64,000 nt of DNA from assembly GCA_026122225.1 (NCBI GenBank), contig JANEZZ010000520.1:310001-374000 (forward strand), read 5' to 3'. The position numbers were made by a program, and so were the translations under genes. The notes beneath the pieces are model-generated. The model ran no database searches, was not told where the DNA came from, and saw only the letters and a list, made by a program, of their open reading frames with translations. The stretch comes from Heloderma charlesbogerti (Eukaryota; Chordata; Lepidosauria; Squamata; Helodermatidae). Position 1 is the stretch's first letter; every line of letters starts with the position of its first letter. Shown here piece after piece: positions 55,595 through 64,000 of this stretch.

Positions 55595-56503
55595 TAGGGA
55601 TGGCAGAGAATTCTGCCACAGATCACGGTGAGGCCAAATGCCACTGCATTTGGCCCCCCGAACTCCATGGTGGAACGGCCTGCCCCCCCCGCCCCCCCCC
55701 CGGATCCCCGCCGGGATGAGACTCACTTGGGGTGGATCTTCTGGGCGGCAGCGGCGGCTGGTCTTCTGACCGGCTGCCGCCGACGCCATTTCCACTCTTG
55801 TAAAAAAAAAAAAAAAAAGACATGATAGGCTATGTAAAGATTTACATAGCCTATCATTGCTAGGTTAAAAAAAAATGACGTGATAGGCTACATAAATCTT
55901 TACATAGCCTATCATGGCTGGGTGAGTTTAAAAAAAAACAAAACCGCATACGCAAATGGCAGCGGCTATGGCCGCCGTCATTTGCATTCCTTATTTTTGC
56001 CCATCTTAGTCTACGTAAATATTTACGTAGACTATGACGGTGAAAATAAAGGGGAACGCAAATAGCATAGCGGGCGCTATTTGCGTCCCTTTTTGATTCC
56101 CCGTTTTAGCCTACGTAAAGATTTACGTAGGCTAAAATGGGGAATCAAAAAGGGACGCAAATAGCACCCGCTACGCTATTTGTGTTCCCCTTTATTTTCG
56201 CCGTCATAGTCTACGTAAATATTTACGTAGATTAAGAGGGAAAAAATAAGGAACACAAATGGCGGCAGCTGTGGCTGCCGCCATTTGCGTACGTGGTTTT
56301 GTTTTTGTTTTTTTTACCCAGAGCCCTCCGCAGCCAGAAATCCGGCTGTGGACGGCTCTGGCCTGGATGGGCCTGGCCGGCTGCTCCGCGGAGTTGCCGC
56401 AGAGCACAGCCGGCCGTGGAGGATTCTGGGGGGGAGGGACAGAACGCCTCCCCCCCACCAGCAACATAATCCGCGAAAGGTAAGTGACTTTCGTACATCC
56501 CTA
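55595..56503. mobile_element. Compound palindrome with nested hairpins
   Basis: Outer ends TAGGGATG and CATCCCTA. The core palindrome is centred between 56120 and 56121 with arms of about 190 bp (55930-56311) and a 2-bp loop. Within the arms are smaller palindromes: CTACGTAAA...TTTACGTAG at 56008-56035, at the centre (56103-56138) and again at 56207-56232, GCAAATAGC...GCTATTTGC at 56057-56086, and CAAATGGC...GTCATTTG at 55953-55983. The left side adds two more hairpins of GATAGGCTA...TAGCCTATC type (55819-55856 and 55876-55915). GC-rich flanks. No coding content is credible. Confidence 0.88.
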
Positions 56504-56519
56504 AAAAAACCTAACCTTT

Positions 56520-57075
56520 TCTCTTGGTCAGAACTGGATGATCATTTCAGGCATAGTAGCCCCCTAGAAGGGGATTATACCTGTCCAATGTCAGAAAAAT
56601 AGGTGCAGGGTTTATATTTTGATTTTCTTTTAAAGAGAATTGCCAATAACATTTTTATTACTTGGAAGAATTGGATAAACATTTCAGGATTCATTGCCCC
56701 ATCAGAAGAGATCATGTCTCCAAATTTCAGAATGATAGCCACAAGGGTTTTTGTGCAAGGCTGGCCCTGACATTTTGAGGTATCCAAAAGAGGACAAACT
56801 TCTCTCCTTATTTTCCTTGTGGACCATTGTTCTGAACATTACAGACAGCCTAGAGTTGTTCCTAAGCAAGAAACCAGAAAAGTTTCAGAAGGATAGGTGC
56901 AGCAGTTCATGTGGAATGGGAGTTCTCCAATTTGAAGGAGGGAGTGATTTGCTTTCCCTTCCATTCACCCCTTCCCCAATAGTTTTTCGGTAAATTTGTA
57001 TGAAAATGCACAGGTCATTAGAAGAGTCTCCCAGGCAAGAAACCTGCAAAGTTTCTGAAGGATATACATGCATGG
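56520..57075 (+). repeat. Degenerate tandem repeat
   Basis: CAGAAAAATAGGTGCAGG near 56590, CAGAATGATAGCCACAAGG near 56728, CAGAAGGATAGGTGCAGCAG near 56887 and CTGAAGGATATACATGC near 57053 recur every 135-165 bp, each preceded by AGAAACC or a TTTCAG-type segment. Strongly diverged. Confidence 0.6.
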
Positions 57076-57117
57076 AAATTTAGAATGACTAGAAATTATT
57101 TACATTTCACCAGTATA

Positions 57118-57265
57118 AGCAGTGGGGGAACATGGGTAGGAAGGTGCTATTGCACTCATGTCCTACTTGTGGGTTTTCTGTGGGCATCTGGTTGGCTGCT
57201 GTGTGAACAGAATGCTGGACTAGATGGACCTTAGTCTGATGCAGCATGGCTCTTCTTATGTTCTT
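57118..57265 (+). mobile_element. CR1/L3 LINE 3' end
   Basis: AGTGGGGGAACATGGG, CAGAATGCTGGACTAGATGG and CATGGCTCTTCTTATGTTC: the 3' end also seen at 16700-16750 and (minus) 23665. Confidence 0.75.
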
Positions 57266-57960
57266 AAATATAGAGTGCCTCTGAGCATATGCAGAATGCT
57301 TTTCTTTCACCACTGAGCACTTACATTCTCTCCCTACCAATTCTATTCCCCTCTATGCAACCATCCCTCCTCATCCTACCATCCTCCAGCAACTCTTCAT
57401 AAAAACAGATGTCTTGTTTTGTGCAACTCTCCTCTATCTCCTCCTTGTTATGCACAAGCTCTCAATGTATCTTCCTCCCCATAACTTCATTTGTGCCAAG
57501 ACCTCACCAGGTTTCAGCCAATGAGTCTGTTTTCAAAACTAGGGTTCATTTATGGAGAAACTCTGAGCATGTACTAAGTGCCTTTCCCTCACCACTGAAG
57601 CTAGAGTTCATGCAAAATGAAAAACAAAACAAAACACAAATGACAAAACATGCATAGGACTGAGCTGAAAGGGCAGTCAATTCATTAGATGGAATTGGGT
57701 AGGCCCTGTATTAAGCCTGCAGTACCATGCTCACAACTCAGGACTTATTTCTGAGCAAGCAAGCAGAACATCAAGGTGCAAATCTCCCTGCAAAAGTAAC
57801 TCGCGCTGGAATCCTATGCACACCATCCTGAAGGTAAGTCTAATTAAACATAAGGGGGTTTCTGAGTAGGCATACATAGGATTGTATAAATGAGCAGTAT
57901 TTATCTTCTCTCCACTTAAAAAGCAAACCCCAAACTCATATTTTTATTAAAGCTTTCTGT
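57266..57960. other. Intergenic with one repeat piece
   Basis: 57800-57890 holds GGAATCCTATGCACACC and AGGCATACATAGGATTG, a decayed dispersed repeat. No gene signal. Confidence 0.45.
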
Positions 57961-58141
57961 TCATAGGAACATAGGAAGCTGCCTTATACTGAGTCAGACC
58001 CTGGGTCCACCTAGCCCAGTATTGTTGGCACTGACTGGCAGCAGCGGCTCTCCAGGGTTTCAGGCAGGGTTCTTTCCTAGCCTTTCCTGGGACCTTCTTC
58101 ATGCCGAGCGTGTGCTCTGCCACTGAGCTGCAGTCCTTCCT
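57961..58141 (-). mobile_element. tRNA-derived SINE, second family
   Basis: Minus-strand copy of the 8432-8620 SINE: CATAGGAAGCTGCCTTATAC, TGAGTCAGACCCTGGGTCCA, GGCTCTCCAGGGTTTCAGGC, and the head GCTCTGCCACTGAGCTGCAG at the right. Confidence 0.85.
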
Positions 58142-59069
58142 ATTGCTGGACAATGGCAACTGACAAACAAAACGGCCCCAAATTCGTTTCTCTGCAATCA
58201 TGTGAACCCACTTTTCTCAAAGACACGAGTGAGAAGGAGAAAACCCAACACTTTCATCTGTTTGTATAAAGTCAAATACAGTTCAGAACTTATCTTGCCC
58301 ACCAAAGATAATTCTCTTCAAGAATTCCTCAAGATATGCTCTGGGTGGAATAAAGAAGAGAAAGAAAGAACAGGATGGGGGAGGGAAGAAGAAAAGAAGA
58401 ATGGTGACTGGAAATGTGCGCAGAGGTGGGGGGGTAGAGAGAATTCCTTAAGCCAAGTGGCCCCTTGCAGAGAGGTAGTACTTCAAAGGAATTTAGGAGG
58501 CTGTGGAAGGTTGTAAGGATTGCACGTACTTAAATTAACTTTATGAGGTGAGGTGGCTGTGGGCTTTTTCTAGCCTTTAAAAGCCTTAGCAGTTCCTCGA
58601 TCATGACGCCACATAGTCCTAACCCTCCTTTTGGAATAATTTGAGCCTTACAGCTATTTCGAAGAAATTAAAGTGGAGGGGGAGAAAGAAGTTTGTGGAG
58701 GCTGACTGGATCCTTTGCTGTACTGAAGCTACTAAACTTCTGCAGAATCCAAAGTTTCCACTTTGGGGCAGTAAAATCAGGTGCTGTGTGAAATGCCAGT
58801 ATTTCACATGAAACTCTTTCTTCCCTTCCTTCTCCCTCTTCAAAATTTCATTGCAAGCAAGCTCCCAACAGTGGGCATGTAAGAGCAGAAAAGTAGGGGG
58901 ACAGGGGTCTTTTGCACCTCAAAACAAAACAAAACAAAACAAAACAAAAAGCCCCTACACCAGAGATTAAGGATAGTGACCTCCTAATGGTCACCTTAAA
59001 CACCTTCTAATTAGGATCTCTAATCCCCTGGGTGACTTGGCAGTTTTTACTTATTGTTTTAGCCTTTGA
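58142..59069. other. Intergenic, no gene recognised
   Basis: Contains an AAAAC microsatellite at 58918-58949. No domain or exon signal. Confidence 0.45.
58918..58949 (+). repeat. AAAAC microsatellite
   Basis: Six AAAAC units. Confidence 0.95.
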
Positions 59070-59390
59070 GAAAAGGAAACTTTATGCATGGCTAGCACAA
59101 AAGCCACTGGACCTGTCTGAAATTTGGCAGGTCCAGCCAGCTCCATAGGGGCTGCCAGGTTACCAAATTCCATGCATGTATGTGGAAGCACAAAAAAAAT
59201 ATAGCTCTTTGATTTGACAGATTTTCTTGAAAATAGTAAATTTTACCCATGACTAGCATAAAAGCCACCGGACCTAACTGCCTGAAATTTGGCAGATTCA
59301 GTCATCTATATAGGGAATGCCAGGTCCCCAAACTCTATGCACTTATGTGGAAGCACACAAAAAATATAGCTCTTTGCTACATGTAAATGC
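59070..59390 (+). repeat. Two tandem units of about 160 bp
   Basis: GCTAGCACAAAAGCCACTGG at 59091 recurs as ACTAGCATAAAAGCCACCGG at 59252; GAAATTTGGCAG at 59119 and 59284; AAAAAATATAGCTCTTTG at 59193 and 59355. Non-coding. Confidence 0.85.
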
Positions 59391-60619
59391 CCTACAAACA
59401 AACAACGAGTGAGTAGCGCTTTAGAGACATCCGATTATGTTACTGGTACAGCTTAGCCCAGTAAGGACTTTGTTATCCTTGTGTATAGTTTTAAAAAACG
59501 TTATTCACTATGGAGTTGAATTTTGAGTCAAGATGCCTTTATTCCAGTGGAAAGAAAGTAAAGAGTAGCTACTGCTTTGAATAAATGAACATGACCCATG
59601 TTTTAATTCAAAGCCTGATCAAAGTCTGGTAGAATGTCAACAGGATCTCACGCGAACAAGTTTTGCTTTTGGGTGGAACTATAAACTACCCTTTATTTTA
59701 TCTAATATTTGCTTATCCTAGCCTTTCTTTATGTGCATGCATATAAATGCTGTTCTATTAGTATAGCTAGAAAGGATTGCATTACAAACCACAGGAACAA
59801 ACAGTCCTTGCAGCCGGGGAATCGCTGTTTCACTTTGATTTCCAAATCCCTGGCAACCAGCGAAACTAAACTCATGTTTGTCCACATGCAATCATAAAGT
59901 TGGAGGAGGCCATTCATCCAACCCACTGCTCAGTGCAGTGCAGGAATACCAGAGCTAGAGCATCGCCTACACATGGCTGCCAGTCCTTTGCTTGGAGACC
60001 TCCAGCAAGGGAAAGTCCACCACCCAGGCCTGGCATGAGCACCCAGTATGGCAGGGCAAATGCTGGGCTTTATGGATCCTGTAGGGGCCACTGCAGCTGA
60101 CACCAGTGTCCCCCGTTTAATTTTTTTTTTTATGGCTTTGGGTGGTACCAGGCCAGGTGGCCACGGAGACTGCCATCATCTTCCTTATCTGCAGTGCTTC
60201 TGAGCCCCACACCTCAAAGTGGTGGGTGGGGCCCCCAGAAGCAGTGGAGATGAAGATGATGATAGCAGTAGCTACAGCTGCCTCACTTGGCATGTCTCTT
60301 TGCAGAGCCGGGCTGAGGGGGTAGCAGGTGGATCGAGCTGCTCTGCTTTTGCCTGTGCCCCCTTCAGCCGCCTGCCACCTGTCACTCCCTGGTAAGGTTG
60401 TGGGGGCAGCAAAGTGGTGCAGGAGGGTGCCAGTGGGCACCTTCAGACCTAGCACCCATCCTACCATCACCCCTCAAGGCAATTGGTTCCATTATTAAAC
60501 TTCTCTTACTGTTAAGAACTTTCTCCGAATGTTCAGCTGAAATTTGCCCTCTTGAAATTTCTGCTCCCTCGGGGAGCAGAAGACAGGTCTTTGTCCTTCT
60601 GCTATGTGACAGCGCTTCA
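59391..60619. other. Intergenic with decayed repeats
   Basis: 59898-60030 (GTTGGAGGAGGCCATTCATC, CCAACCCACTGCTCAGTGCA) and 60480-60620 (GGTTCCATTATTAAAC, GAAATTTCTGCTCCC) are common squamate LINE-related texts. No gene is recognised. Confidence 0.45.
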
Positions 60620-60990
60620 GGCATTTGAAGAGTACTGTTATGCCCCCCTCAGTCTCCTCTTCTCCAGGCTAAACATACCCAACTCCTTCAACCTTTCCTC
60701 ATAAGACTGTTTTTTCCTATACCCTTGATGATCCCCACTGTCCTCCTCTGAACCTGTTCCAGTTTGTTTGCATCCTTCTTAAAGGGTGGTACCCAGAACT
60801 GGACACAGTACTCCAGCTGGCATCTAGTGCAAAATAAAGTGGAACTATTAGTTCCCCTGACTTGGAAACTAGGGTTCTAATAATAATGCAGCCTAATCTT
60901 GCATTAGCCTTCTTTTCAGCTGCATCACTCTGCTGGCTCATGTTGAGCTTGCGATTGACTAAACTCCCAAGATTTCACAGGTACTGCTGC
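60620..60990 (-). pseudogene. CR1/L3 ORF2 C-terminal fragment
   Basis: On the minus strand, codons for an EERLKELG-like segment, a QFRGGQ-like segment and a KKDANKLEQVQ-like segment follow the ORF2 end of CR1-clade LINEs. The same segment occurs again at 61695-61850. Confidence 0.55.
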
Positions 60991-61121
60991 CAAGCCAGTT
61001 ATCCCCCATCTTGTACTTGCACATTTGATTTGTTTTTGTTTTGGTGCCTAAGTTCAGAGATTTACTGTACATTTGTCTATTTAATTTCATTTTGTTAGCT
61101 TGGGCAGTTTTCCATTCTATC

Positions 61122-61183
61122 AATGCTGGACTAGATGGACCCTTGGTCTGATCCAGCATGGCTCTTCTTATGGTCTTATGTAA
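61122..61183 (+). mobile_element. CR1/L3 LINE 3' end fragment
   Basis: ATGCTGGACTAGATGGACCC, TTGGTCTGATCCAGCATGGC, then TCTTCTTATGGTCTTATG. Confidence 0.75.
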
Positions 61184-61189
61184 GTGCCA

Positions 61190-61500
61190 GTCTTCAGGAC
61201 CAGATGAATTGCATCCTAGGATACTAAAGGAACTTGAGATGTTCTCTCAGAACGTTTGTCTATCATCTCCAAGAAATTATGGAAAATGGCTGAGGTACTG
61301 CACGACTGGAGATGGACCAATTTTGTCCCAATCTTCAAAAGGGCGGGGGGAGGAAATCCAGAAAACTACAGACCAATCAGTCAGACTACTGATGGATTGT
61401 GGGAATGCTGTGAGTGTGATTTATTCTGTTTTTAGCAAAGCATTTGACAGAAATTTCTTATAACATTTTGGTTAGCAAACTGATTAAATGTAGTGCTGTG
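61190..61500 (+). pseudogene. CR1 reverse transcriptase fragment
   Basis: Encodes SSGPDELHPRILKELE, then in other frames NYRPIS-like and FSKAFD...NILVSKL segments, matching the GPDELHPRVLKEL...KAFDTVSHNILVSKL order of CR1 ORF2. Several frame shifts and stops. Confidence 0.75.
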
Positions 61501-61694
61501 CTGAAAATGTCTTCCTCAATTTTTTCTACCATTCATGTTCAATTTGATGGAAAAGAAAATATTTTCAGGGGAAATTCAACAGAGATATTACCTGATCAAC
61601 ACCAATTGAGGGCAGAAAAATCTCAGCATTTTTCACAGTAGGTATATTGGTTGTTTTAGAAAACAAGGGGAAGCTGTCAAAGACTTTGCAAAAT

Positions 61695-61850
61695 AAGCCT
61701 CCCACAGTCTCCTTTTCTCTAGGCTAAACATACAAGTTCCTTCAACCTTTCCTCATAAGACTGTTTTCCTATACCCTTGATGATCTTCATTGTACTCCTC
61801 TGAACCTGTTCCAGTTTGTCTGCATCCTTCTTAAAGCGTGGTACCTTTTT
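61695..61850 (-). pseudogene. CR1/L3 ORF2 fragment, second copy
   Basis: The minus strand reads VPRFKKDADKLEQVQRSTMK and then IGKQSYEERLKEL. Nearly the same as 60650-60800. Confidence 0.7.
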
Positions 61851-61872
61851 CAGATCTACTGGTGAGACTCCG

Positions 61873-62014
61873 TTGAGGACGCAATCCTATGCCTGTTCAG
61901 ATGGAAAAAAAGGCCTGCAACTCCCAGCATTCCTTAGACAGCATGGCTGCCTGGGGAATACTGGGAGTTGTATGGCATTTTTCTGCTTAACGTGCATAGG
62001 ATTGTACCTTAAAG
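61873..62014. mobile_element. Palindromic MITE, copy 6 of 6
   Basis: GACGCAATCCTATGCCTGTT at the left, GTGCATAGGATTGTACCTTA at the right, and the central CTCCCAGCATTCC...GGAATACTGGGAG palindrome. Confidence 0.8.
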
Positions 62015-64000
62015 CAATCTGTAGTCATGTGTCCCAATGATGAATAAGAATTTTTAGTATAAAACCAATTTTCTCATGGTCGTCCAAGCAGGGGTTAACT
62101 ATGCCCTCTCCACATTTGCCTTTTCCCTGGTATCCTGAGGCATTTCTCTTAACTCTTTACAATGGTTTGCTTAGTTTGTTTACAAAGACAAACAGGGCTT
62201 GGCTTGCTTCTGCCCTTTGCGGACTGCCCACTTTCAGTTGAGATATTATCCAACTGTATACTTTCTTCCCATCAGTTTCTCCATGTACCCATCTTGATTC
62301 ATTACCACTGCCTTGTGGTTTAATCCATCAGTATGTTCCAGTGCTCTTGAAATACCGGCCTCAGCAAGACTTCAAGGAAGTTATTTAAAATGGGTTGTTT
62401 TTATTATTTGCCCTGCATTTTAAAAGGAGGGGGAATGAATGGGGGGACAGCAGGAAACTAGTAATACACTAGCAAACTAGTAAATTAGATCCAACTCTAA
62501 TTCATTTATATACCACTATCTATTGTGTTGCAACTGTGTTTATATTATCTTGGAATATCATTCCAGATTGGAATGTTGGTCTGATAAAATACACATATCA
62601 TTTAGAAACTGAGAGAAAATATAAACAGTAGCATATAGAAGAATCTTGCCATCAGGTGAATATTGTTTTGGGTGTAACCATTAAGTTGACATTATTTTAG
62701 CCAATATTTGCACATTAGGGGGGGAATGAAATGGGTGTGCTTGTATGTATGTTGCTATGTTTGCGTTACCTTGTAGGATTGTGTGACTATTCAATAAAGT
62801 AGATAAATGTTCTGGGGTACCCATCCATGCCTATTATGCCTAGATTCCTAGATGAATGAATGTTCCTCAGCCAAAGTATTAGGTGAAACATTTCCACAGT
62901 TGGACCCATTTTGTGGCAATAGGCACAGAGCATAAGCAGAACTTGTCTCTGCCAGCCATAAGCCAGAGACTTGGACAAGGACTTGGACAAGAACTTGAAA
63001 CAAACTGGAATTCATGCCTAGATAAGAAGACTCAACTCTCCCACCCAGAGGGACCAGGTAATTGTCCACCTGAGAGGAACAGTCTCAAGGCCCCTACATA
63101 TAGGTGGGCTATTAATAACCCTGGATGATAACCAAGATGTATCAGAAGAATTGCATGTTAGCTTCGTATCTAGGATAATATAAAGTACACTTAAGTAGAG
63201 GATCTTGGAAGAGTGGCATCCTGAAGACCAGGAACAGATACTGGCTGTGTCAACTTTCTCCATGCACCTGAGAGGATTAGCTACCCAGATCTACAGTAGG
63301 GATGAATGGATTTTATTAAATCCATTCCGTCTGTGTTTCACAGATTGTCAGGGGTCTTTTGTTCTGCCATCCACTCATTGACAGAATTGGATTATTTCTA
63401 GGGATGTACAACAACTTTGTTTCATTTGCACAAATGCACATTTGCATATATCCCCCTCCCCAGTAAAAACAACAACACACACAACACAGTTTGCAAGTCC
63501 ATGAAATCCATGCAACCTGGAAAAGCCAGTCCGCTGTGGAATCTGTAAATCAGATTCGTAGAAATTCAAACTCATTTTAATCCATTGTGGATTTCTCTAA
63601 CATCTCTAATCTAGAGCAAGAGTTACAAAACTTTTCCACAGTTTTGGTAACTGTTTTGAATTAGCTTCATTGATATGAAATGACTGATGAATTGATAGTT
63701 GGCTTTGTATTAGAGAATTCATCAATCAATCAATATATGCCTGCTTTGTTAGAAATTGGACTAGCATGCTATGTTTCAACAAGAGTTTTGTAGTGAAATA
63801 TTATATAAAGGATTGAGTCCCACTCCCTTTTTTGGCAAGAGGTTTTGCCCTTTTTTCTGAAATCCTTAGTGGTTCCCAAATCTTAGTATAAAGCCCTTCC
63901 TGAACATAATGGCTGGGGAAAGTTTTGAAGGTAGTTACTGCATTCAGTTTTGAGACTGGGAATGATCCGTATAGAAAACTGTTCAAAGAACTGGGAAAGC
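62015..64000. other. Intergenic to the right edge, no gene recognised
   Basis: Moderate AT content. AGGGATGTACAACAACTTTG at 63402 resembles one end of the TAGGGATG-type MITE. Short open frames on both strands lack any domain. Confidence 0.45.

Noticed and set aside
55628..55825. Proline/alanine-rich frames in the GC-rich part of the compound palindrome
   Set aside because: They arise from C tracts and CpG-rich element ends; no domain and no splice context.
2013..58949. CRISPR arrays or bacterial features
   Set aside because: Repeated short units are microsatellites or minisatellites without spacers, in a clearly vertebrate genome.

Overview
The window looks like nuclear DNA of a squamate reptile, probably a lizard; the species cannot be told. 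The evidence is repeat content: two BovB (RTE) LINE copies, L2, CR1/L3 and L1 fossils, tRNA-headed CORE-SINEs, a second tRNA-derived SINE family, a 5S rRNA-derived sequence and many hAT-like and palindromic MITEs. Real coding sequence is short exons separated by kilobase introns.

Positions 949 to 22175, minus strand: the 5' part of one gel-forming mucin gene, closest by eye to MUC5B/MUC5AC. Eleven coding exons (1431 coding bases, 477 residues) join in a single open frame with consistent splice phases. They encode a signal peptide, the first VWD domain, a C8 domain, a TIL domain and the start of the second VWD domain. A TATA box lies about 77 bp upstream of the ATG. The gene continues past the left edge. 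Exon 10 uses a GC donor, and the exon 9 acceptor is built from a TTTA microsatellite. The introns are filled with MITEs, SINEs and LINE fragments; intron 1 holds an inverted-repeat complex with a 5S rRNA-like segment.

Positions 22.3 to 64 kb: upstream intergenic DNA in which I recognise no host gene on either strand. It holds a 5'-truncated BovB copy in a TATC microsatellite (25.68-27.73 kb), a degraded L2 ORF2 (36.0-37.3 kb), a 2.2 kb foldback element with repeated 120-150 bp units (38.83-41.06 kb), an L1 ORF2 tail (41.2-41.6 kb), a near full-length but inactive BovB inside a tRNA SINE (43.76-46.96 kb), a cluster of hairpins (47.3-47.8 kb), several hAT-like elements with target duplications, and a 0.9 kb compound palindrome (55.6-56.5 kb).

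I found no undescribed gene system. The most unusual structures are the compound palindrome, the foldback element, the inverted-repeat/5S complex of intron 1, and the non-standard splice sites of the mucin gene. All repeat family names come from recognition by eye, not from a database search.
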